A DNA stretch of 49,656 nucleotides from Niastella populi. Its GTDB lineage: Bacteria; Bacteroidota; Bacteroidia; Chitinophagales; Chitinophagaceae. The notes under the pieces were generated by a model. That model was not told the DNA's origin and made no database searches. It worked only from the letters and a program-made list of their open reading frames with translations. Every line of letters starts with the position of its first letter. The first letter of the stretch is position 1. Below, piece after piece: positions 8,818-16,858 of the stretch. The DNA lies in NCBI RefSeq assembly GCF_002078015.1, contig NZ_LWBP01000217.1, positions 1 through 49,656 of the forward strand, given 5' to 3'. The position numbers and the translations under genes are program-made.

Positions 8818-10122
8818 ATGAAAACATCAATGCGTAAAACTGGCAACTTCTTTCGTAAGAACCAGCGACTGCTGGCCGTATCCCTGTTAATGGCTTCGAT
8901 CGTATCCTGTAAAAAAGGGGTGGTAGAACCTACTGTTGAAAACACTGAAGACCTGAATGCTTCTGTTTCAACAAGAGCGATTGGTAACCTGCTTTGGTCT
9001 GATGATGCCGAATCTTCAAGTCTTTTCAGTACTTATGTAAGCAAACATACGGCAACATCCTATGCTATTACAGCTGCTTCGAACCCTGTTTACCAGGGTG
9101 TGAAGTCGGCCCGTTTCGAATTAAGGGACAGCGATCCTGAAGTTAAGAACGGTACGAGAACCGAGATCAGCTTCCCCGACGATGCAACCAACCTGAACCG
9201 CTGGTACTCCTATGCGTTATATGCACCATCGGATAAGTTTAAATATGATGATGATGATGATGTGATCAGCCAATGGCACCAGGGCGGTGGTAAAACACCG
9301 GCACTATGCCTTCGGGTAAGGAAAGACCGGATCTTTATGCGTATACTGGGCACATGGGTAGATATAGGCGCCTTCGAAAAAGACGTATGGCGTGCGTATG
9401 TCATTCACGTTAAACACTCTTCCGGTTCAGACGGTTTAATTGAAATATGGCGCGATGGCGTAAAGATCATGAACCGTTCAGGCGCCAATATGTATGCAGT
9501 TACAGGCGATATCCATAATCCGAAACTGAAAATGGGTATTTACAAATCTAACTGGAATGGCAGCGGAACAACCATGACCAATGTACGGGTACTGTATTTC
9601 GATGATATCAGGCTGGGTAATGAGAATGCTACCTATGCCGATATGGTGCCTAACAAGAATGGTTCCACTACCCCAACTGTGCCAACCGAACCTACCAGTC
9701 CGGATGATGGTACGTCAAGCCAGCCGCCGGTAACCGAACCTACTGCGCCTTCAACCAGTAATAGCGTTATCGATTTCAAACTGGTGAACTCTGCTACTGA
9801 AAAAGATGTAGTGTCTATCACCAATGGCGCAACCATTAGCCTCAGCGCATTAAAAATTGAAAAGGCGAATATCCGTGCGGTTGTTTCTGATGGCGTCAGC
9901 AGCGTGAAATTTGTTCTAAGCGGCAAGCAAAGCAAATCATTCACAGATAGCGATGCCCCCTATGCGCTGCATGGCGATAACGGCGATGGTAATTTCTATT
10001 ATGGCAACTGGAACCCGCCTGCACTGGGTACCTACACTTTAAAGGCTACTCCCTATTCAGCTAATAAAGCATCCGGTACAATGGGTACGGCAAAAACAAT
10101 TACTTTCACTATCGTAAAGTAA
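8818..10122 (+). CDS. Polysaccharide lyase lipoprotein (PF14099-like) with C-terminal beta domain
   Basis: The 434-residue protein begins with a lipoprotein signal (ASIVSC, C31). Residues about 55-280 match the heparin-lyase-I/glucuronan-lyase-like fold (PF14099): ARFELRDSDP, NGTRTEISFP, RWYSYALY, VISQWHQGG, VIHVKHS and YKSNWNG. These families cut uronic-acid-containing chains by beta-elimination. A Thr/Pro-rich linker (about 283-315) leads to a second, Ig-like domain of about 115 residues ending in TITFTIVK. It is followed by a related lyase without the extra domain and faces the end of a large EPS operon whose polymer should contain uronic acid, so trimming or release of that polymer is a reasonable inference. 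The actual substrate is unknown. A strong hairpin terminator lies right after the stop. Confidence 0.8.
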   Translation: MKTSMRKTGNFFRKNQRLLAVSLLMASIVSCKKGVVEPTVENTEDLNASVSTRAIGNLLWSDDAESSSLFSTYVSKHTATSYAITAASNPVYQGVKSARFELRDSDPEVKNGTRTEISFPDDATNLNRWYSYALYAPSDKFKYDDDDDVISQWHQGGGKTPALCLRVRKDRIFMRILGTWVDIGAFEKDVWRAYVIHVKHSSGSDGLIEIWRDGVKIMNRSGANMYAVTGDIHNPKLKMGIYKSNWNGSGTTMTNVRVLYFDDIRLGNENATYADMVPNKNGSTTPTVPTEPTSPDDGTSSQPPVTEPTAPSTSNSVIDFKLVNSATEKDVVSITNGATISLSALKIEKANIRAVVSDGVSSVKFVLSGKQSKSFTDSDAPYALHGDNGDGNFYYGNWNPPALGTYTLKATPYSANKASGTMGTAKTITFTIVK

Positions 10123-10140
10123 GAAAGGATTATAGGTAAT

Positions 10141-10184
10141 AAAAAGGTGTGCTTTCCGCAATGACGGAAGGCACACCTTTTTTT
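10141..10184 (+). terminator. Terminator after the first polysaccharide lyase
   Basis: Arms AAAAAGGTGTGCTTTCCG and CGGAAGGCACACC enclose a 5-nt loop with a single bulge and are followed by seven T's. It separates the two lyase genes transcriptionally unless read through. Confidence 0.9.
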
Positions 10185-10231
10185 ATTAACTTTAATGAAC
10201 TGATCCCTGCCCCCAATTCCCCAAATTAAAA

Positions 10232-11035
10232 TTGTCAAACGTGATCCCTAAGGAACCCATATTGTTGCTCCTGATCTTACTATGTCAAATGATGCTGTAC
10301 AGCCACAATGAAGAAAAAATGCATATAAATGAAGAACAAACGAATATAATTTACAGCGTAGATTTTGAACAAAAGGAGGCCTTCCCTGCTTTTGTATCAA
10401 CCCAAACTGCTACCCCATGGGGTTTGCAAATAGTGGAAAGCCCGGTTTATGAAGGAAAGAAAGCAGCCCGTTTCGAGCTCAGGGACAGCGACCCGGAAAA
10501 CCAAAACGGCACCCGGGCCGAAATATCTTTTCCGGGTTTTGACAATAAGGCCAATTCTGAACGCTGGTATGCCTTTGCCATTTATTTTCCCCGCAAAGAT
10601 TATGATGCCGACAACAGCGATGAAGTTATAAGCCAGTGGCACCAGGGCGGCAAGGCTACTCCTTCCCTTTGTATAAGAACAAGGAACAATAAGTTACGAT
10701 TGAGAATAAACACCCGCCCAAAAGGTAAAGAGGTGATCGAAATGGGCGCAATAGAAAGAGAGAAATGGCAATATTACGTGATACATGTAAAACACTCCGC
10801 CACGGCCAGTGGTCTCGTTGAGATCTGGCGTAACGGAGTGTTACTGGTAAATCATAGTGGGGCCAACATGTATGATCTCAGTTCAGGCGTTTTTCATACA
10901 CCGAAATGGAAACTTGGTGTATATAAATCATCCTGGAACGGAGATGCCAAAACAAAAGCCCACAAAAGAGTTTTGTATTTCGATGCCATTTCAATAGGCA
11001 ATGAACATGCGTCATTGGCTGAGATGAAAAGATGA
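10232..11035 (+). CDS. Second polysaccharide lyase (PF14099-like), secreted
   Basis: A 267-residue paralogue of the preceding lyase, sharing ARFELRDSDPE, NGTRAEISFPG, VISQWHQGG, YYVIHVKHSAT, EIWRNG and YKSSWNGD. It consists of the catalytic domain only. No ATG precedes the hydrophobic signal segment: the open frame offers TTG at 10232 or GTG at 10241 (residues then read MIPKEPILLLLILLCQ), and either gives a plausible Sec signal. The first in-frame ATGs, at about 10289, would remove most of it. Two tandem copies with different architectures suggest duplication followed by domain loss or gain. Its stop codon is only 6 bp before the heptamer-repeat element at 11041, towards which the EPS operon converges. 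Substrate not known; uronic acid polymer likely by family. Confidence 0.8.
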   Translation: MSNVIPKEPILLLLILLCQMMLYSHNEEKMHINEEQTNIIYSVDFEQKEAFPAFVSTQTATPWGLQIVESPVYEGKKAARFELRDSDPENQNGTRAEISFPGFDNKANSERWYAFAIYFPRKDYDADNSDEVISQWHQGGKATPSLCIRTRNNKLRLRINTRPKGKEVIEMGAIEREKWQYYVIHVKHSATASGLVEIWRNGVLLVNHSGANMYDLSSGVFHTPKWKLGVYKSSWNGDAKTKAHKRVLYFDAISIGNEHASLAEMKR

Positions 11036-11040
11036 TGGTG

Positions 11041-11185
11041 GTGAATCCCCGTGAATCGGCAATCGTGAATCGTGAATATGCTCACTATTATTCAGATTAT
11101 ATTACTACCTTGCGCCGCTCGAAATTCAAGCCGATTGCCGATTGCCGATTGCCGATTCACGTTTCACGTTCCCGTTTCCCGATTT
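11041..11185. repeat. Heptamer-repeat element A (inverted arrays of 7-bp units)
   Basis: The left array (11041-11078) is GTGAATC, CCC, GTGAATC, GGCAATC, GTGAATC, GTGAATA. The right array (11130-11185) is four exact GCCGATT units, then CACGTTT, CACGTTC and decayed units, which is the same unit family in inverted orientation. Between them lie 51 bp. The right array enters the end of the minus-strand GNAT gene and encodes its last residues and TGA stop. A related element is at 22266-22413. An RNA copy could fold into a long imperfect hairpin. Confidence 0.85.
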
Positions 11186-12905
11186 CCTCCAGCTGTTTAC
11201 AAAACATAGGTTCATTCGTTATAATAAAGTGCTTCTTCTCTACATTCACAGCTTCATCGATCACTGCATGTATAAATCCGGTTAACCGGCCGCTGCCGGC
11301 TGAATGACAATACAACCCATGGATCTCAAACTTTTTATCGGCATCGGGATCGTTGTCTTTTTTAGGTGACAGCACATCGGTGTAGCTTACCCAGGCACAA
11401 CATACCAGTATACCATTCTCCATCCAGGTATAGCAATGTTGTCCTCTTTCAAGGCGGTAGGAAGCATCGTACATGAAATCCCATTTCGAAAGCCCCGTTT
11501 TTTTACTGGCTTTATAAGCCAGCAGGTCGATTATGTTGTCGTGTGCCAATGGGATTTTTGTGGAAGGGTTTTCGAATGCCTGTAACAGAAAGCTTTTTTG
11601 TTTTTCTTTTTTATGAAATACCCTGAACATACGCTTTATCAGCGACGCCGGGCTGTGTTGTTTTACCAGGTAGCCATACCGCTTCCATTGCAGTTCGATG
11701 GTCATCGGGCGTTTACCCGCAGCCACCAGGCGTGCATGGACCCACTTTTTTATCCGCCTTTTGATCCGGAACGACGGTCTGTTGCTGATCACCAGTTCAT
11801 ATACATTTTCATGCTCGTTGGCCAGTTCTTCTTTGTAGGGGTCGTATCCCGGGGTAAGATCGAAATAGCTATAACCTTCCGCTGCCAGTTGCTGTGACAA
11901 TAATACAAAATGCAGAAAGCCGGGTGAGAACGACCGGGCGTGAGTGGGCGAATGGCAGTTGATGCCGGCCAGGTATACCCTGTCTTTTCCCCCAACGGCA
12001 ACTACCGCCGCTATTATATTGTCATCCACTTTTAATTCTGTAACATGCAGCAGTTGCAGCCGGAACAATTCCTGCAGAAAATCTTTTTTAGCCGGGTCTT
12101 CGCTGAAAGGGCTTTTATTGAACAGGGCGCTTTGCCTGAAATCGTACAAAACAGCCATTTCATGCAGGCTGTTTTTAAATTGTTGCAGGTTGCTGATGGT
12201 CTCAAAACGAACTTCACCCAGTTTCTTTAACCGGTTCAGTTTATATTTGAAATGCTTTTTATGCTGAAAGATCTTTTCACTCCCTGTTCCCTTTAAATGA
12301 ATTAGCGGACAGGTATGCGATTGTATAATGCTTCGTTTACGGCATTGCCGGTCATCGGTTATCCATTTCATTGGCGTTCCCTGCGGCAGGAACCGGAGGG
12401 AAAGATAATAGCCCGGAAATTGTTTCAGTAATTCGGTCGATGCTTTTTTAATAAAGGCATCGCCGTCTGAAGGAGCCGCCAGCCAGGTTTGATAAAGGGC
12501 TTCATAATGCCCGGCTGCGGTGATGCGGCCGCTTTGCTTTTCTGCCGGCCCCTCGGCTTCATTGGTATTCAAAAACGCCAGGGGCAGCAGGCCTTTGAGC
12601 TGTCCCTGCTCTACCGCTATTATAAGGAGCGGGCAATGTTCTTCGTGGTATACCTGGTACCAGGCGGTCACAAATGCCCGGCTTTGAAAAACCGTAGCCC
12701 AGGGGCAGCTTTCGAAAAGCAGGTCCCAGCTTTGCCGGAACCCGCTATCGTTATTGAGAAGGGCAATCACAGCATCTCCTTTTATCAACTCAAAGGAGTC
12801 GCTGTTGTTATTGAACCGGGTCCCGGTTTCAATTACCGGTTGAGGTTTTACTTCCGGAACCGGGCTTTCATATAGATCGTTTGTTGAATTGGCAGCCGTG
12901 TTCAT
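11157..12905 (-). CDS. CelD/BcsL-like GNAT acyltransferase, two-lobed (last gene of the EPS locus)
   Basis: A 582-residue cytoplasmic protein. Residues about 45-370 match the Acetyltransf_6 / CelD-type GNAT family (PF13480): CPWATVFQSRAFVTAWYQVY, LKGLLPLAF, VYLAGINCHSPTHA, FDLTPGYDPYKEE. After a basic linker, residues about 450-575 look like a second GNAT-like lobe (GQHCYTWMENGILVCCAWVS, GLYCHSAGSGRL). Known members acylate amino or hydroxyl groups during polysaccharide or aminoacyl-transfer reactions; the acceptor here is unknown, though an aminotransferase two genes upstream suggests N-acylation of an amino sugar. It is a tandem paralogue of the next gene (12938-14626). The final residues GKRERET and the stop are encoded by the heptamer repeat array, so the original C-terminus may have been replaced. 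Confidence 0.75.
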   Translation of the reverse strand: MNTAANSTNDLYESPVPEVKPQPVIETGTRFNNNSDSFELIKGDAVIALLNNDSGFRQSWDLLFESCPWATVFQSRAFVTAWYQVYHEEHCPLLIIAVEQGQLKGLLPLAFLNTNEAEGPAEKQSGRITAAGHYEALYQTWLAAPSDGDAFIKKASTELLKQFPGYYLSLRFLPQGTPMKWITDDRQCRKRSIIQSHTCPLIHLKGTGSEKIFQHKKHFKYKLNRLKKLGEVRFETISNLQQFKNSLHEMAVLYDFRQSALFNKSPFSEDPAKKDFLQELFRLQLLHVTELKVDDNIIAAVVAVGGKDRVYLAGINCHSPTHARSFSPGFLHFVLLSQQLAAEGYSYFDLTPGYDPYKEELANEHENVYELVISNRPSFRIKRRIKKWVHARLVAAGKRPMTIELQWKRYGYLVKQHSPASLIKRMFRVFHKKEKQKSFLLQAFENPSTKIPLAHDNIIDLLAYKASKKTGLSKWDFMYDASYRLERGQHCYTWMENGILVCCAWVSYTDVLSPKKDNDPDADKKFEIHGLYCHSAGSGRLTGFIHAVIDEAVNVEKKHFIITNEPMFCKQLEEIGKRERET

Positions 12906-12937
12906 AAAGTCACATTTACATTATTTGGTTGGGGTGG

Positions 12938-14626
12938 TCATTTCAGACGTTGAAAACCTGCCTGCTCAAACAGCCGGTCGTCATTACAGTCGGTAACTAT
13001 AAATAATTTATTCTGCACGGTGTCGAGGGCCAGCGCATTGGCAATAGAGCGCAGGAACAAAGGAAATCCTTTCCGGCCTTTGCGATGGCAATAGATGCCC
13101 GACAGTGACATGATAAAATCTTCGGTGTCGTTTCCATAATTGTACCCGCTGATTGCCGATCGCATATTGGCGATCCAGGCGCAACCTAATAACAACCCAT
13201 TGTCGGTCCAGGTATAACAATGTGCGCCTTCTTCGAAGCGGCGCATGGCATCGGCCAGAAATTCCTGCCGGCTGTACTTTATTTCGCGGGTGTCGAAATC
13301 GAGCAGTTCTTTCAGATCGTCATACTGCAGGTTGAATACACCGCCTACCCTGCTTTCTTTTTGAACGGCCCAGGTTTTTGAAGTTTTGCCTTGCCGGTTG
13401 AATTTTTCTATAATGAACCTGGCTGTTTGCACCACGCCCTGCCTGGTCACATGTATGAACTTATCCTTATAAAACGTGTAGGTTCTTTTTGCTTTTTTCA
13501 GCGCATCGGGTTTTATTCCCGCAAGAATTGCGGCTTTTTTGAAGCTCTTGTTCAGTACCGATTGAAGGCGGTTTGAAATATTATGGTACTTATTTCCGAT
13601 GCTGAGCGTATAGGCTACCGAGTGATCAGTTGCCAGTATTTCTTTGTAGCCATCTGCACCGGGCGTAAGGTCAAATACTTCCACACCTTCTTCGGCCAGC
13701 AGTTTGCCCAGCATCAGAAAATGAATGATACCGGGGGAATGCCGCGCCAGCGCTGCCGCAAAGCAGTTTATACCCTGCAGGTGAAGCTGTTTGTTGGTGC
13801 CAATACTGACATTGGCGGCAATTATTTTGTCGTTGGTCTTTAGAACAGTTACATGCAGCAGGTTTTGTTCAAATAACGCGAGTAAGAAGTTCTTTCTGAC
13901 CGGATCGTTTTTAAAGGCCAGTTTATTGTACATGGCCCCTTTTCTGAAATCGGATTGCAAAGCCAGTTCATCAAAAACGGTATTGAACCCGTTGTAATCG
14001 GTGATGCGTTCGAATTCCAGATCGCCCAACCTTTTTAACCGGTTTATCTTTTCGCGCCGGTTCTTCTTTTTCAGTTCGGTTACGAAATGTTCTTCATTGA
14101 TAACCATTACCGGCTGTGGTGAACATTTTACAAAACAGCGGTTATTCCAGGGCGTATCCTTTTTCGTGAATTGTAATGAAACGCCGGCAGGTATGTATTT
14201 AAACAGGATCCTGTTGCGGGGAAAGAACCGGTACAATTTGGCGAGGGCCGACTTAATAAATACTTCATCATTTTCATTTTCGGTGAGCCATACCTGGTAC
14301 TCTGCCTGGCTGGCGCCCGCGCCGGTGATCAACCCTTTTTTATCTTTTGCCAGTGTAAGCAAACCGGTAAGTTTTCCGGCGTTCTCTGATTTTATGAGAA
14401 TGGGCAGGTACGCCGATCCATAGACGCGGTACCAGGTAGCCACAAAGCAAGGGCTTTGAAAAACCGTAGCCCAGGGGCAGTTGTGATAAAGCTGGTTCCA
14501 CTCGTCAAGAAAGCCGGGGTCCTCCAGCAATTTTAGAACCGGCGGGCCCATCAGCAGTTCGACTGTTCCTTTACCTGGTGGAGTGAAGGGGGCGATTGTT
14601 TTTTGGGTTGCTGCTGTAGCTATCAT
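12938..14626 (-). CDS. CelD/BcsL-like GNAT acyltransferase, two-lobed (paralogue)
   Basis: The 562-residue paralogue of the gene that follows it. It shares CPWATVFQSPCFVATWYRVY at about residues 50-70, the central LKRLGDLEFE segment, VFDLTPGADGYKE, and a C-terminal GNAT-like lobe (GAHCYTWTDNGLLLGCAWIA, GIYCHRKGRKGF, FIVTDCNDDRLFEQAGF). The start at 14626 overlaps the end of the aminotransferase gene by 56 bp. A later ATG (14551) would remove the overlap, but the VELLMGPPVL residues before it align with the paralogue's FELIKGDAVI, so the longer form is preferred. The overlap implies translational coupling with the aminotransferase, consistent with aminating and then acylating the same sugar. 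Confidence 0.75.
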   Translation of the reverse strand: MIATAATQKTIAPFTPPGKGTVELLMGPPVLKLLEDPGFLDEWNQLYHNCPWATVFQSPCFVATWYRVYGSAYLPILIKSENAGKLTGLLTLAKDKKGLITGAGASQAEYQVWLTENENDEVFIKSALAKLYRFFPRNRILFKYIPAGVSLQFTKKDTPWNNRCFVKCSPQPVMVINEEHFVTELKKKNRREKINRLKRLGDLEFERITDYNGFNTVFDELALQSDFRKGAMYNKLAFKNDPVRKNFLLALFEQNLLHVTVLKTNDKIIAANVSIGTNKQLHLQGINCFAAALARHSPGIIHFLMLGKLLAEEGVEVFDLTPGADGYKEILATDHSVAYTLSIGNKYHNISNRLQSVLNKSFKKAAILAGIKPDALKKAKRTYTFYKDKFIHVTRQGVVQTARFIIEKFNRQGKTSKTWAVQKESRVGGVFNLQYDDLKELLDFDTREIKYSRQEFLADAMRRFEEGAHCYTWTDNGLLLGCAWIANMRSAISGYNYGNDTEDFIMSLSGIYCHRKGRKGFPLFLRSIANALALDTVQNKLFIVTDCNDDRLFEQAGFQRLK

Positions 14627-15755
14627 TGGCTATGGGAATTGTATGATTTCCTATTATGGATTTATGTACCGCTTCCGAGATCTGTAACAGTTCACTCGTG
14701 GTTAGCTCCTGGTGTACCGGCACGGCAAACACCCGGTTTCGGAACGCCATACTAAAGGGAAACTTTTCTGCCGGAAGCGATGGGTGTGCATTGCGCCAGA
14801 AAAGCAACCCCTCAATGCCATAACGCCTTAGTTTTTTAAGCACCGCATCTGCATCATTCGATTCTATGGGAAAGGCAAACGGGCTGGCGCCCTGCGGCAA
14901 TGTTTGAAAGGGCCGGGGTACCAGCAGCCGGTGCTCATCGAGCAGGAACTGGTAATTTTCCCTTCTCCGTGCTGCCGTGGTTTCATCAACCAGTTTCGGC
15001 AGTAGTTTCGTCGTCAGGGCTAAAGGCGGTGAGAACGGGTCGCCCATTTCGAACTCTTTATACGGGTTGTGGTTCTTTTTTCTTCTTAACAGTTTTGTAA
15101 ATGGTTTTATGAACAGGTGAACCGAACCTATAAGCGCCGATCGTTCCGCTACCCAGTTTACATGCCGTTTAAAAACCCGCCAGCCGCCCCATTGCAATTC
15201 CGAAGTGGGCCTTCCGGGTGGAACGATCGTTACCACGGCGCCGCCATCGGGTATGCCGTAGGTCTTATACAGGCAAAACACCCCCGCATGGCCAAAAGTG
15301 CCAACAGGCTGCCCGTCTATTTCGCTCAGGAACGCCTGGGCCGCATCTTCAAAAAGCAGGAGGTCATTTTCGTTGCACCATTGCCGCCAGCGTTTGGCAT
15401 CCTGGGGAAAGCCAAGATAGTGGATCAGGTATAACACGCTCACATCTGAAGTGAGCTGTTGTTCAAGGCTTTTGACATCGGGTTCCAGCAGCTCGTTCAG
15501 TTCGTAGTACCTGATCTTCACCCCGGCCTGTATCAGTGCTTCTATTTCACAGCCATGATGGTAGGCCGGTACCAGCACCACATCCCTGCTTCCCAGTCCC
15601 AGGGTGCGGCATGCATGCCAGATGGCATGGCGCGCCCTGGAAAAAATACGGCAGCCGCCGTCATTCAGCGGAAAAGGAAGCCAGCCGGAGTCATTCCTGA
15701 AATGAACGTTGAGCGGCAACGTGGGCCAGATGGATAAACGACGTGCGAATAACAT
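14571..15755 (-). CDS. DegT/DnrJ/EryC1-type sugar aminotransferase
   Basis: A 394-residue PLP enzyme of the DegT/DnrJ/EryC1/StrS family, which transfers an amino group to keto-sugar nucleotides to make amino sugars. Visible features are the VLVPAYHHGCEIEAL strand-helix, FEDAAQAF with D137 for the PLP nitrogen, and K164 in LYKTYGIPDGGAVV as the Schiff-base lysine in the position of the family's lysine before the glycine turn. The N-terminal part is less typical, and the motif before the lysine deviates from the common form, so a regulatory or altered substrate role is possible. It sits 15 bp after an NAD-dependent sugar epimerase and overlaps a GNAT gene, forming an apparent epimerise-aminate-acylate set in the EPS locus. 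Confidence 0.8.
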   Translation of the reverse strand: MLFARRLSIWPTLPLNVHFRNDSGWLPFPLNDGGCRIFSRARHAIWHACRTLGLGSRDVVLVPAYHHGCEIEALIQAGVKIRYYELNELLEPDVKSLEQQLTSDVSVLYLIHYLGFPQDAKRWRQWCNENDLLLFEDAAQAFLSEIDGQPVGTFGHAGVFCLYKTYGIPDGGAVVTIVPPGRPTSELQWGGWRVFKRHVNWVAERSALIGSVHLFIKPFTKLLRRKKNHNPYKEFEMGDPFSPPLALTTKLLPKLVDETTAARRRENYQFLLDEHRLLVPRPFQTLPQGASPFAFPIESNDADAVLKKLRRYGIEGLLFWRNAHPSLPAEKFPFSMAFRNRVFAVPVHQELTTSELLQISEAVHKSIIGNHTIPIANDSYSSNPKNNRPLHSTR

Positions 15756-15770
15756 GGGACATAAGTTTGG

Positions 15771-16835
15771 TTATGCGGAAACTGCAGCTACCTGTTGGCG
15801 TTGTTGTTTTTTTGTAACCGCTTCTTCAACAAAACGCGGTAAATATGCCCAATACCAGCCTGCCGATTTCAACAACCCGTCGCGTAATGAATAGCTGGGA
15901 TTGTACCCTAACAGTTTTTTCGATTTCTGTATGTAGGCATAAGGATGAACGTTGTGTTTTTGGGTAAACGCATTCATGATCTTTACGCCGGCTATGCTCT
16001 GGTCGAATGAACTGAGGAATTCACGCAGATATTTCGCCAGCTGGTTCAATGAGGTGCGTTCTTCAAAAGTTATATTGTATACCTGGTTCACCGCTTTTGC
16101 ATTGGTGGTAAGAACGGCCAGCATATTGGCCTGCACTACATTGTCGATGTAAATAAAATCATGGCTATACTCATCATCGACGTCAATGACCGGCGATTCA
16201 TGTTTTATGAGCTGCATAACAAATTTTGGAATAACGGCGGCATATTCACTGAGCGGGTTGTGCCGCTGGCCAAACACGTTGGAGTAACGAAGCCCGATGG
16301 TTTCCATGCCATGCAGCCTCGAAAAAACGTCGGCATACAGTTCATTTACATATTTCGAAACCGCATAGGGCGACTCCGGGTTGCCGGGCAGTCCTGCCAG
16401 GGGCGTGGTTTGATTATCGGTAAAAATGGAGGCGCTGGAGGCATAGATAAAACGCTTTACCTGTGCCGCATGTGCGGCTACCAGCATATTCAGGAAGCCG
16501 GTAGCATTGATATTGTTCGTTGTTATCGGATCGTTTATTGAATCCGGTACCGATCCTGATGCTGCGTGGTGCAATACAAAATCAATCCCTTTGCAGGCGG
16601 TATTACAGGCGGTAATGTCGCGAATGTCGCCCTGGACGTATTCAAAGCGCGGATGGTTGACGAAGGGCGCAATATTGCGAAAATGCCCGGTTGTCATATT
16701 ATCAAGCACCCGTACTTTTCTGGCGCCTGCAGCCAGCAGGCGCTCGGCAATGTGAGATCCTATAAATCCCGCTCCGCCTGTTACCAGGAACGAGGCTGCG
16801 GTTATTCTTCCGGTTTGGTCGGTGGTTGGTTGCAT
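15771..16835 (-). CDS. NAD-dependent nucleotide-sugar epimerase/dehydratase
   Basis: A 354-residue extended-SDR enzyme. The Rossmann motif GGAGFIGS is at about residues 20-27 and the catalytic YxxxK is YAVSK at about 182. RYSNVFGQRHNPLSEYAAVIPKF is the substrate-side signature shared with UDP-GlcNAc/UDP-Glc 4-epimerases of the WbpP/TviC type. It probably interconverts a UDP-hexose or UDP-N-acetylhexosamine for the EPS repeat unit. It is the fourth gene from the end of the locus, 15 bp before the DegT aminotransferase gene. The last residues (KKQQRQQVAAVSA) are a low-complexity tail outside the fold. 4-epimerase versus 4,6-dehydratase cannot be settled from motifs alone, though the sequence resembles epimerases more. 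Confidence 0.8.
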   Translation of the reverse strand: MQPTTDQTGRITAASFLVTGGAGFIGSHIAERLLAAGARKVRVLDNMTTGHFRNIAPFVNHPRFEYVQGDIRDITACNTACKGIDFVLHHAASGSVPDSINDPITTNNINATGFLNMLVAAHAAQVKRFIYASSASIFTDNQTTPLAGLPGNPESPYAVSKYVNELYADVFSRLHGMETIGLRYSNVFGQRHNPLSEYAAVIPKFVMQLIKHESPVIDVDDEYSHDFIYIDNVVQANMLAVLTTNAKAVNQVYNITFEERTSLNQLAKYLREFLSSFDQSIAGVKIMNAFTQKHNVHPYAYIQKSKKLLGYNPSYSLRDGLLKSAGWYWAYLPRFVEEAVTKKQQRQQVAAVSA

Positions 16836-16858
16836 AGTTCACGTATTTAAAAGGGGAA

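Noticed and set aside
11041-11185. CRISPR array
   Set aside because: Repeat unit is only 7 bp, without spacers of constant length, and no cas gene is present.
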